A stretch of DNA of 7,739 bases from Bacteroidales bacterium (GTDB lineage Bacteria; Bacteroidota; Bacteroidia; Bacteroidales; UBA10428). How positions within the stretch are numbered: the stretch's first letter is position 1; every line of letters starts with the position of its first letter. The translations under genes and the position numbers were made by a program. Positions 1-6,321 of the stretch are shown here, piece after piece. The notes under the pieces were generated by a model. The model worked only from the letters and a program-made list of their open reading frames with translations, made no database searches and had not been told where the DNA came from. The stretch covers positions 1-7,739 of the forward strand of contig DAOUOU010000132.1 of NCBI GenBank assembly GCA_030626465.1, written 5' to 3'.

Positions 1-35
1 AACAATAGTAGCTGTTGCACAACTACATTGTTGAC

Positions 36-67
36 ATTCCTGATGAAGCGTAGTGAAGATCAGGAAT
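36..67. repeat. Perfect 9-bp inverted repeat, REP-like or terminator-like hairpin
   Basis: ATTCCTGAT (36-44) is exactly reverse-complemented by ATCAGGAAT (59-67). The 14-base loop begins and ends with GAAG. A short T-run (82-86) lies about 15 bases further on, too far away for a classic intrinsic terminator. It may end a gene lying to the left of the window, or be a copy of a dispersed palindromic repeat. From memory, hairpins with a GAAG-rich loop of this kind are common between genes in Bacteroidota. Only one copy is visible here. Confidence 0.55.
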
Positions 68-96
68 CCATAATTATCTCATTTTTAAACAAATAG

Positions 97-128
97 ATTC
101 CGGCTCTTCATTTCATTACGGCCGGAAT
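97..128. repeat. Perfect 8-bp inverted repeat, hairpin upstream of the first gene
   Basis: ATTCCGGC (97-104) pairs exactly with GCCGGAAT (121-128) across a 16-base loop. No T-run follows on the plus strand; on the minus strand the stem is followed by mixed AT-rich sequence. It lies 54 bases before the start codon of the first gene. It could be a second terminator or an mRNA leader stem, but the sequence does not decide which. Confidence 0.45.
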
Positions 129-181
129 GTGGTATATTTATAGTTGCGTAACAGCCACAACATATCTAATATGTAATTTGC

Positions 182-1471
182 ATGTATACACATCAGGAAA
201 AAATTGTTCGGTGGGCAATAGTACTTATTCTTCTAATCAATACAAACATACTGTATGGTCAGGATTTTATCCGGATTAATGGCAGAGTTACAGATTCTGC
301 TTCTCATCAGCCTCTTCCTTATAGTACAGTTAAAGTTAAGGGGACTACCCACGGTATAATATCCAACGAACAAGGATACTTTCAATTGATGGTACCAGAT
401 AGCCTGAAGAATCATAATTTATGTTTCAGTTATATGGGATACAACACGTATCAGGAAAGTATCTCTTCTCTAAGAGAGAGAAACAATACTATATTACTTG
501 GTCAGGTCAGGTACGCAATAAAGGAAGTTATTATCCGGCCTGACACCCCTCAGGAAATTATTAAAATGGCTGTCCGAAAAATCAGAGACAACTATCCAAC
601 TGAAGGGTATATTTCAAACGGATTCTATCGTGAAGTTCTGAAGGAAAATAATAATTATGTTCAATACCTTGAAGCTTATTTAAATACATACAATTTTTCT
701 TATCTGGACACAACCCAAAGTCAGGTTAAGGTTATTCATGCTCATAGAAGAGATGATTTACAATCGATACAATTCATGCAAAAGGAAGTGAAAAACAGGT
801 ATAGAAGAATAAAGCGCAGGGCTAAGAGGAAGGGAGAAGAAATAGAAGAACTTGATGTCGCAACATTGCAATTACTTTTTGGCGGACCACACAGAATTCT
901 TGGTACCGATCCTATCAGATATAAATTCTGGGCACTTGATTCGAGTAAGATGAAAAAATTCAGTTACTCATTCGAAAAAGATGAAATATGGGATGGGCAT
1001 GAGTTATTTAGTATTGCGTTCAGGTCGAAGCGGAAAATCGATTATATGAAATTCTCCGGGACAATTTTTATTGATAAAGAATCTTATGCTATTGTTAGTT
1101 TATCAATGAATGGAAAATTCATTATGCCCGCTGTTGCAAAACCTTTTCTACAGGCCTCAGGCCTTTCAATTGAAATACCCTATATGAAAATTGATCACCA
1201 ATATACTTCGGTAAATAATAAATGGTACCTGCATAAATCAATCCTTAAAGCCGACGGTTATTTTGCAAAACAAAGAATAGGTAAGGAAACTGAATATGCA
1301 CATTTTAAAATTGAACATGCTTATGTATCTACTGAAGCAAAATTTCACAACGTGACTCCAATCCCAAAAGAAGAGCAATTGGTACATAAATCTTTTTCGG
1401 AACTTCTGAAAAGTCATAACCCGGAGTTCTGGTCAACACACAATAAGATTATTATTGAGTCGATAAAATAG
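182..1471 (+). CDS. Secreted protein with carboxypeptidase-D regulatory-like domain, function unknown
   Basis: This 429-residue protein starts at an ATG. Residues 1-27 look like a Sec signal peptide: a charged start, the hydrophobic run WAIVLILLI, then an 'LYGQ' end typical of exported Bacteroidota proteins. Residues about 31-110 match the carboxypeptidase-D regulatory-like beta-sandwich (INGRVTD, then PLPYSTVKVKGT, a SNEQGYF turn and an FSYMGY strand). This fold is often found at the N-terminus of TonB-dependent transporters and other envelope proteins. Here no transporter barrel follows. The remaining 300 or so residues resemble the uncharacterised part that follows this domain in DUF5686-like proteins (KIRDNYPTEGY, then GFYRE at 147-151). 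A strongly basic patch lies near 204-218. It is probably periplasmic or outer-membrane associated. I would not assign a biochemical function. It is followed 66 bases later by the kinase and could be co-transcribed with it. Confidence 0.85.
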   Translation: MYTHQEKIVRWAIVLILLINTNILYGQDFIRINGRVTDSASHQPLPYSTVKVKGTTHGIISNEQGYFQLMVPDSLKNHNLCFSYMGYNTYQESISSLRERNNTILLGQVRYAIKEVIIRPDTPQEIIKMAVRKIRDNYPTEGYISNGFYREVLKENNNYVQYLEAYLNTYNFSYLDTTQSQVKVIHAHRRDDLQSIQFMQKEVKNRYRRIKRRAKRKGEEIEELDVATLQLLFGGPHRILGTDPIRYKFWALDSSKMKKFSYSFEKDEIWDGHELFSIAFRSKRKIDYMKFSGTIFIDKESYAIVSLSMNGKFIMPAVAKPFLQASGLSIEIPYMKIDHQYTSVNNKWYLHKSILKADGYFAKQRIGKETEYAHFKIEHAYVSTEAKFHNVTPIPKEEQLVHKSFSELLKSHNPEFWSTHNKIIIESIK

Positions 1472-1537
1472 TTACTTTTTAAGTGAAAAAGAAAGAATTT
1501 GTATCTTGGTGGTCGTTTAATCTCAAAATATAAAGAA

Positions 1538-2542
1538 GTGATAATTCAAACCAAATCATATCCGAGAGCTGCTTTGATAGGAAATCCTTCTGATGGCTAT
1601 TATGGCAAAACAATAGCGTTTGTTTTCAGTAATTTTTCAGCAGATATTACTTTGTTTCAAACTCCCGAGTTAGAAATACAGCCTGAACAACTTGATCTTA
1701 CTTCCTTTAACAGCATTGAAGAGCTTGTGAAAGATGTAAATCTTCATGGTTATTATGGTGGTATGAGATTATTGAAGGCAACCGTAAAAGTATTTTATGA
1801 CTACTGCAAAGAATGTAATATCAAATTGGATAAGCGAAATTTTACTATTCGCTATAAATCAACCATTCCGCATCGTTTAGGATTGGCAGGATCAAGTGCA
1901 ATTATAACAGCAGGTATGAAGGCTCTGATGTCTTTCTATGGCATTGCTATCCCAAAGTCCTTACTGGCTAATCAGGTATTGACAGTAGAAACTCAGGAAT
2001 TGAAAATCAGTGCCGGGCTTCAGGATCGGGTTGCACAAACATATGAAACTCCCGTATTTATGGATTTCAATAGAAAATATATGGATAAGCAGGGGTTTGG
2101 TAAATACACGCCTATTGATGCAAATTTATTCCCTCCGGTGTATATTGCCTTTCGAACCGATCAGTCATCGGGTTCAGAAGTAGTTCACAACGATCTCAGG
2201 GCAAGGTATGATTATAAGGAACCTGATGTTCTGAAAGCAATGGTTGAATGGGCCGAGTTGTCTGAAAAGGTTAAGAATTGTCTTGAATCAGGTGAGAAAA
2301 GTAAGCTCGCAGCATCTATCGATCGGAATTTTGACCTTAGAAAATCTCTGATAAAGATCAGTAAGGAGAACATAGATATGATTGAGACTGCACGTTCAAC
2401 AGGTGCCAGTGCAAAATTTACCGGTTCCGGAGGCGCCATTATCGGAACTTATGATGACGAAAAAACATACCGATCGCTGAAAGAAAAGATGAATAAAAAA
2501 AGCATTGAAGTTATCAAGCCCGCAATAGTCAATCACAAATAA
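1538..2542 (+). CDS. GHMP-family sugar kinase, probable glucuronokinase
   Basis: The expected reaction is ATP-dependent phosphorylation of D-glucuronate at C1 to give glucuronate-1-phosphate, in the cytoplasm. Counting from the GTG at 1538 (334 residues), the GHMP signatures are in order: NPSD at 16-19, the ATP-binding GLAGSSAI at 115-122, GLQDRVAQ at 160-167 with the candidate catalytic Asp163, and the C-terminal KFTGSGGA at 293-300. Stretches such as GYYGGMRLL, AGLQDRVAQ, the MDF...YMDK segment, NFDLR and SKFTGSGG closely recall plant glucuronokinase, which separates it from galactokinase or heptose kinases. An in-frame TTG at 1499 would add 13 residues. I prefer 1538 because homologues, as I remember them, begin just before the SYPRAALIGNPSD stretch, and because TATCTTGG at 1502-1509 resembles a -10-like box lying inside the extension. 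GalU follows after 15 bases, which supports a two-gene salvage unit. The substrate is inferred from resemblance and has not been tested; a related uronate or sugar kinase is possible. Confidence 0.85.
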   Translation: MIIQTKSYPRAALIGNPSDGYYGKTIAFVFSNFSADITLFQTPELEIQPEQLDLTSFNSIEELVKDVNLHGYYGGMRLLKATVKVFYDYCKECNIKLDKRNFTIRYKSTIPHRLGLAGSSAIITAGMKALMSFYGIAIPKSLLANQVLTVETQELKISAGLQDRVAQTYETPVFMDFNRKYMDKQGFGKYTPIDANLFPPVYIAFRTDQSSGSEVVHNDLRARYDYKEPDVLKAMVEWAELSEKVKNCLESGEKSKLAASIDRNFDLRKSLIKISKENIDMIETARSTGASAKFTGSGGAIIGTYDDEKTYRSLKEKMNKKSIEVIKPAIVNHK

Positions 2543-2557
2543 ATAAAACAATAATCA

Positions 2558-3427
2558 ATGGTTAAGAAAGCAGTTATTCCGGCAGCAGGTTTCGGTACCC
2601 GGTTTTTACCTATCACCAAATCACAGCCAAAAGAAATGATTCCCATCGTTGATACTCCAACCATACAGTATGTTGTGGAGGAAGCCGTGGAATCAGGAAT
2701 TACTGATATTCTTATGATAATCGGAAAAGGCAAGAGGGCTATCGAAGAACATTTCGACAGGAGCTTTGAGTTGGAAAACATGCTTATCGAGAAGAATAAA
2801 ACCAGGGATCTGGAAGAGATCAGGAATATTACGAGGATAGCCAATATCCACTTTGTCTGGCAAAAAGAAATGAGAGGACTGGGAGATGCTATCCGGTATG
2901 CCAAATATCATGTTGGCCATGAACCCTTTGCTGTGTTGCTGGGCGATACTGTTATTGATAGCAAGGGGAAACCAATCACCAAACAATTAATAGACGTTTT
3001 TGGCAGGTACAATAGCTCCGTTGTTGCCCTTGAGGAGGTTGAAAGATCGAATGTAAGTCGCTACGGAATAATTGACGGAAGCATACTTGAAAAGAACATC
3101 CTGATTGCTAATGATTTCGTAGAAAAACCTTCGCCTGACAAAACTCCTTCTACGCTGGCTATTGCAAGCCGGTATATATTTACTCCTGAAATATTTGACT
3201 TCCTCGAAAAAACAGAACCCGGGATCAATAATGAAATACAGCTTACTGATGCTATGCGTGCAATGGTTAAAAAACATGCAATGTACGGACTGCGGTTTGA
3301 AGGAAAACGTTACGATATTGGAAACAAATTTGATTTCCTGAAAACGAACATTGAGTTTGGATTGAAACACAAAGAAATAGGACGGGAGCTTAAAGAATAC
3401 CTGAAGGAATTGGGTAAGACGTTGTAA
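2558..3427 (+). CDS. galU: UTP--glucose-1-phosphate uridylyltransferase (GalU type)
   Basis: This cytoplasmic nucleotidyltransferase makes a UDP-sugar and pyrophosphate from UTP and a sugar-1-phosphate, normally glucose-1-phosphate. The 289-residue length is usual for bacterial GalU. Visible family motifs are the nucleotide-binding AVIPAAGFGTRFLP (5-18), PKEMIPIVDTPTIQYVVEE (24-42) with Lys25, the metal-binding LLGD (127-130), FVEKP (187-191), NEIQLTDAM (225-233) and the late DIGNKFDFLK stretch (253-262). The ATG lies 15 bases after the kinase stop, so the two are almost certainly one transcript. That partner suggests this enzyme may use the kinase product, perhaps glucuronate-1-phosphate, in place of or as well as glucose-1-phosphate. 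No visible residue proves that broader use. The family assignment is secure and the exact substrate is open. Confidence 0.93.
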   Translation: MVKKAVIPAAGFGTRFLPITKSQPKEMIPIVDTPTIQYVVEEAVESGITDILMIIGKGKRAIEEHFDRSFELENMLIEKNKTRDLEEIRNITRIANIHFVWQKEMRGLGDAIRYAKYHVGHEPFAVLLGDTVIDSKGKPITKQLIDVFGRYNSSVVALEEVERSNVSRYGIIDGSILEKNILIANDFVEKPSPDKTPSTLAIASRYIFTPEIFDFLEKTEPGINNEIQLTDAMRAMVKKHAMYGLRFEGKRYDIGNKFDFLKTNIEFGLKHKEIGRELKEYLKELGKTL

Positions 3428-3490
3428 TTATAGCAGAACCAATAATTATATTACGTCAACAGGATGTTATTTTTGTTATCTCCGGAAGGA

Positions 3491-4495
3491 TTACTCCTTT
3501 AGCAATAATTCCTTCCTGCTGTCTCCTCCCCTTCCGAAAATAATACGGACAAAAATATTTCGCCAAACGCCCAAACCATAAGCAATAAGCAATTCCAGTG
3601 AAGTGATTATACAGAGAACACTAACCCAAAAATTACGGTTTTTAAGGCTTGCATCAATAAATACGAACAGTATATATAAAGCAAATAGAGTTAAAAATAA
3701 AAAAAACAATGGCCTGTATACGAACATTGCTGCAAAACCTCCTATCAGAAACAATACAAAAAAACTTGGAAGCATGTGTACCGGTTTTAAAGCATTGCCG
3801 TGTTTCATATGAAGATCTATTCTGCCTTTCCCATGAAGATACAATTGTCTGTAAAATTTATAGAAACTGGCTTTCCGTCTGTGATAAACAAATGCCTCTG
3901 GAATGAGGGCTGTTTTGTAACCAGAAATTTGCAGGCGTATACTCAGGTCAATATCTTCGGCCACCTGCATCCCACTGTAACCTCCGACCTTAAAAAAAGC
4001 ATTACGTCTCACACCCATGTTGAATCCACGTAACTGGAATTTGCCGATATGCCTTCTTCTTCCTCTGATTCCGCCGGTTGTAAGTGTGGAAGTCATAGCA
4101 TAGTTTACTGCTTTCTGAAAAGGCGAAAATGACTCATCTGCAGCATCGGGTCCACCATAAGCATCAACATCCGGATTTGCCTTTAAGTAATTTTCCACTA
4201 TGCTCAAATAACCGGGTGGTATCACACAGTCTGAATCAATAAAAACAAGAAAATCTCCTTTGGCTTTTTCGCAACCAAGATTCCTGGATTCGCTGGCGCC
4301 AAGACCTTTCCTATGATAATATTTTAAATAGCTGTGTGATTTGTACTTTTCGATTACCGGGTGCAGAATATCATCGTGGCTTCCATCAACTATAATAACT
4401 TCAAATTCCTTAAAATTCTGAAGTTGCGTGCTCTCCAGAAAGTTTTCTACTTCATCGGGCCGTCCAAAAGTGGGAAGAATTATAGAGTAATACAT
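3491..4495 (-). CDS. Membrane-anchored GT2 family glycosyltransferase
   Basis: This 334-residue protein begins with a GT-A nucleotide-sugar domain: SIILPTFGRPDEV (4-16), the acidic strand VIIVDGS (33-39), ASESRNLG (67-74) and the metal-binding DSD at 87-89 within FLVFIDSD. The acceptor side shows RGFNMGVRRNAF (156-167) and the catalytic-base motif AEDIDLSIRL (179-188). A basic segment (YHRRKASFYKFYRQ, 204-217) lies near the membrane interface. Three hydrophobic segments follow, near 243-261, 262-282 and 289-311, so the catalytic domain is probably held at the inner membrane, facing the cytoplasm. This plan fits enzymes that extend lipid-linked glycans or exopolysaccharides. Donor and acceptor cannot be read from the sequence. 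It lies 21 bases after the upstream GtrB-like gene and is probably the last gene of that operon, converging on galU. Confidence 0.88.
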   Translation of the reverse strand: MYYSIILPTFGRPDEVENFLESTQLQNFKEFEVIIVDGSHDDILHPVIEKYKSHSYLKYYHRKGLGASESRNLGCEKAKGDFLVFIDSDCVIPPGYLSIVENYLKANPDVDAYGGPDAADESFSPFQKAVNYAMTSTLTTGGIRGRRRHIGKFQLRGFNMGVRRNAFFKVGGYSGMQVAEDIDLSIRLQISGYKTALIPEAFVYHRRKASFYKFYRQLYLHGKGRIDLHMKHGNALKPVHMLPSFFVLFLIGGFAAMFVYRPLFFLFLTLFALYILFVFIDASLKNRNFWVSVLCIITSLELLIAYGLGVWRNIFVRIIFGRGGDSRKELLLKE

Positions 4496-4516
4496 TATAA
4501 GAATCCTTGAATTTTT

Positions 4517-5467
4517 CTATAGTTCCTCTTCAATATGATAATTATTTCTTTCAGAAGAACTTCTTGATATTAATTCTCCTAAAAAACCTGTTAAAAAAAG
4601 CAGGCTGCCAATAACCATACACGTGAGGGCAATATAAAAATACGGACTCGAAGTTACAAGTGGTGCCAAAACATGATGCTTTATGGCTATTATTTTTTTA
4701 GACCCGACAATTGCTGCCATAGCAAGGCCAAAAACAAAGGTCAGGGTGCCCAGTGTGCCAAACAAATGCATTGGTCGCTTACCATATTTCGAGATAAACA
4801 TTATCGATAACAAATCCAAAGGACCTTTCATGAAACGTCCGACTCCAAATTTGGTGGTGCCATATTTTCTTTCCTGGTGCCGTACAATCTTCTCACCTAT
4901 CTTTTTAAATCCTGCCCATTTAGCCAATACCGGAATATAACGATGCATTTCCCCGTATATCTCAATACCTTTCACAACTCTGTTACGGTAAGCTTTTAAT
5001 CCGCAATTAAAATCATGCAATTTAATACCACTCATCCTGCGGGCAGTCCAGTTAAAAAATTTGCTGGGCAAATTTTTTGCAAATACCGGATCAAACCTTT
5101 TCTTTTTCCATCCCGATACCAGATCATATCCCCCGTTCCTGATCATATTCACAAATTCAGGGATCTCTTCCGGACTGTCCTGCAAATCAGCATCCATCGT
5201 TATAACCACATCACCTCTTGCATGCTGGAACCCTGTATGTAAGGCAGCTGATTTACCAAAATTTCTTCTGAATTTTATTCCCTTCAGGCAATGATATTTT
5301 TCTTTCAGTTCGTTGATAACATTCCAGGAATTATCGGTACTTCCGTCATCGATCATTATTACTTCATAAGTATACTTATTTTGACTCAATACTTTGTCTA
5401 TCCAACTGATCAACTCGGGAAGAGATTCGGCTTCATTCAACAATGGAACTACAACAGATACATCCAT
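4517..5467 (-). CDS. GtrB/DPM1-like polyprenyl-phosphate glycosyltransferase
   Basis: This family transfers a sugar from a nucleotide donor to a polyprenyl phosphate at the cytoplasmic face of the inner membrane; the lipid-linked sugar is then flipped for glycan decoration. The 316 residues show the family order: SVVVPLLNEAESLPEL (4-19), VIMIDDGSTDNSW (36-48), RRNFGKSAAL (67-76), the metal-binding DADLQD (92-97), the DFNCGLKAYRN segment (152-162) and the basic RKYGTTKFGVGRF loop (199-211). Two C-terminal membrane segments lie near 233-255 and 276-300, as in GtrB and ArnC relatives. The ATG is at 5467, 26 bases after the stop of the DUF4199-like gene. A flippase is usually needed alongside such enzymes. 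The DUF4199-like neighbour is a membrane protein of unknown role, and whether it helps here is speculation. The sugar is unknown. Confidence 0.9.
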   Translation of the reverse strand: MDVSVVVPLLNEAESLPELISWIDKVLSQNKYTYEVIMIDDGSTDNSWNVINELKEKYHCLKGIKFRRNFGKSAALHTGFQHARGDVVITMDADLQDSPEEIPEFVNMIRNGGYDLVSGWKKKRFDPVFAKNLPSKFFNWTARRMSGIKLHDFNCGLKAYRNRVVKGIEIYGEMHRYIPVLAKWAGFKKIGEKIVRHQERKYGTTKFGVGRFMKGPLDLLSIMFISKYGKRPMHLFGTLGTLTFVFGLAMAAIVGSKKIIAIKHHVLAPLVTSSPYFYIALTCMVIGSLLFLTGFLGELISRSSSERNNYHIEEEL

Positions 5468-5493
5468 GAAATTTTATTTATTTTGTATCGAAT

Positions 5494-6021
5494 TTAGTCA
5501 CTTTTTAGTAGTGGATTCTCATCTCTTTTCAACAGAACAGCAACAATCAAAGATATTATTGCACCAATAAACAGATAGCTCAGAACAGAAAACCAAGCTA
5601 CTAACGCAGGCGTGAATAATTTTTCTACTAATGCGAATTGTATTTCCAGCTGATCCTCAGAAATATCACTTCTAAAAAGTCTCTCCTGAAAAAGATCAAT
5701 AACTACCTGCAGTAAGTTTGGGGATAAATATTTAAGCTGAAAAAAGGTGTATATTGCTCCAATAATAGCAACAAACATAGAAGTCAGTAAACCTGTTGTA
5801 AATGCTTTTTGAAAATTAATTATCCCTTCTGATTCCTGGTCGCGAAAACGTTTGACAGCAATAAAAATTCCTAAAACAAACAAAAAATGAGTGACGTTTT
5901 CGAGGGTTTTATTATTTGCCATACCAAAAACATAGAGCAGGACCTGATACAAGGCAATTGTAACACCAATAATAGAACCATAAATCAGTGTATGCTTAAG
6001 CTGAATATTTTTTATCTCCAT
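5494..6021 (-). CDS. DUF4199-like integral membrane protein
   Basis: Counting from the ATG at 6021 gives 175 residues with about four hydrophobic segments, near 10-32, 41-57, 75-95 and 138-165. Between the second and third is the conserved-looking KRFRDQESEGIINFQKAF stretch (57-74), and an amphipathic charged region (110-135) precedes the last. This pattern matches, from memory, the DUF4199 family found mostly in Bacteroidota, often beside a GT2 gene as here. No enzymatic motif is visible and the function is unknown. The longest open frame begins at a TTG (6072) and would add 17 residues. I prefer 6021 because it is an ATG and because a perfect TAnnTTTG box at 6049-6056 would place the transcript start downstream of that TTG. 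It is probably the first gene of the glycosyltransferase operon. Confidence 0.8.
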   Translation of the reverse strand: MEIKNIQLKHTLIYGSIIGVTIALYQVLLYVFGMANNKTLENVTHFLFVLGIFIAVKRFRDQESEGIINFQKAFTTGLLTSMFVAIIGAIYTFFQLKYLSPNLLQVVIDLFQERLFRSDISEDQLEIQFALVEKLFTPALVAWFSVLSYLFIGAIISLIVAVLLKRDENPLLKSD

Positions 6022-6048
6022 AATTAAAATGATGAGTACACCATTCGT

Positions 6049-6056
6049 CAAAAATA
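6049..6056 (-). promoter_or_regulatory. Candidate Bacteroidota -7 box for the DUF4199/glycosyltransferase operon
   Basis: Read on the minus strand, the sequence is TATTTTTG, a full match to TAnnTTTG. It would start transcription near 6043, leaving a leader of about 22 bases before the ATG at 6021. No TTTG lies at the usual distance upstream; the nearest TTG (6070-6072) is only 13 bases away. The call therefore rests on one box in AT-rich DNA. Confidence 0.35.
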
Positions 6057-6093
6057 AATAAAATTCTGCCAATCTCTGTTTAGTAGTATTTTC

Positions 6094-6124
6094 TTGCCAG
6101 AAAAGACAAAAGTTTATACTTTTA
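6094..6124 (+). promoter_or_regulatory. Candidate promoter of the SRP RNA gene
   Basis: TTG at 6094-6096 (in TTCTTG) and TACTTTTA at 6117-6124 (five of the six fixed TAnnTTTG bases) are separated by 20 bases. Together they approximate the Bacteroidota -33/-7 promoter. The predicted start, about six bases after the second box, falls on the first G of the RNA closing stem at 6130. That agreement makes this the best-supported promoter in the window. It overlaps the divergent upstream region of the DUF4199-like gene. Confidence 0.5.
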
Positions 6125-6129
6125 CCAAC

Positions 6130-6227
6130 GGGTAAGTCTTATACGGCCAGCTCCTGCTGAACTCCCCCAGAACCGGAAGGTAGCAAGGGTAGGCGGTTGT
6201 AGCGGTGCGATATAAGTAGCTTACCCC
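6130..6227 (+). ncRNA. ffs: Small bacterial signal recognition particle RNA (4.5S type)
   Basis: This RNA, bound by Ffh, targets nascent membrane and secreted proteins to the Sec machinery. The diagnostic apical region is present: CCGGAAGG, with the GGAA tetraloop on a C-G closing pair, followed by TAGCAAGGGTA, the conserved internal-loop side that Ffh contacts. The rest folds into one long hairpin. GGGTAAG (6130-6136) pairs with CTTACCC (6220-6226), CTTATA (6138-6143) with TATAAG (6211-6216), and GCT/AAC (6156-6162) with GTT/AGC (6196-6203). The length of about 98 bases fits the small SRP RNA class, which lacks an Alu domain. A T-run follows at once. It lies alone on the plus strand between minus-strand genes. 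Exact ends are set from the closing stem and could shift by a few bases. Confidence 0.93.
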
Positions 6228-6233
6228 TTTTTT
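6220..6233 (+). terminator. Intrinsic-type end of the SRP RNA
   Basis: The 3' arm of the RNA's closing stem (CTTACCC, 6220-6226) is followed by one C and six T residues (6228-6233). The RNA's own long hairpin plus this T-run would act as a factor-independent terminator. Confidence 0.6.
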
Positions 6234-6237
6234 ATAC

Positions 6238-6283
6238 CCGTAGCCCTGCCTGTCCTGCTCGCGCAGTCAGGCAAGGGCTACGG
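6238..6283. repeat. Strong GC-rich hairpin between ffs and the methyltransferase gene
   Basis: CCGTAGCCCT (6238-6247) pairs perfectly with AGGGCTACGG (6274-6283). After one bulged A, GCCTG (6248-6252) pairs with CAGGC (6268-6272), and CTG (6255-6257) with CAG (6264-6266), around a six-base loop. This gives about 18 paired bases, far more GC-rich than the surroundings. No T-run follows on either strand. It lies 39 bases past the methyltransferase stop on the minus strand, so it may stabilise or end that mRNA and block antisense reading into the SRP RNA. It may also be a dispersed palindromic repeat. Confidence 0.6.
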
Positions 6284-6321
6284 CTAACGAAGCAATCAGC
6301 CAGCCTTGGCTTTCTAAAGCA

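Noticed and set aside
1..181. tRNA or riboswitch in the left-edge stem-loops
   Set aside because: There is no cloverleaf, no T-loop GTTCRA motif and no recognisable ligand-binding core; only simple hairpins are present.
1475..1491. CTTTTT/AAAAAG inverted repeat after the first gene
   Set aside because: Six A-T-rich pairs in AT-rich DNA, with no T-run after it, are likely by chance.
3428..3490. Terminator between the convergent galU and GT2 genes
   Set aside because: AACA/TGTT (3458-3468) before ATTTTTGTT is only four pairs, and the GGAAGGATTA arm (3484-3493) pairs with 3506-3516 inside the GT2 coding region with no T-run. Neither is strong enough to call.
3603..4033. Plus-strand open frames opposite the GT2 gene
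   Set aside because: They are short, overlap each other, and lie opposite a protein with a full set of GT2 motifs. No domain or start signal supports them.
6022..6072. N-terminal extension of the DUF4199-like gene from TTG 6072
   Set aside because: It uses a rare start codon, and a full TAnnTTTG match lies inside the stretch, so it is probably leader DNA. The ATG at 6021 gives a natural start right before the first membrane segment.
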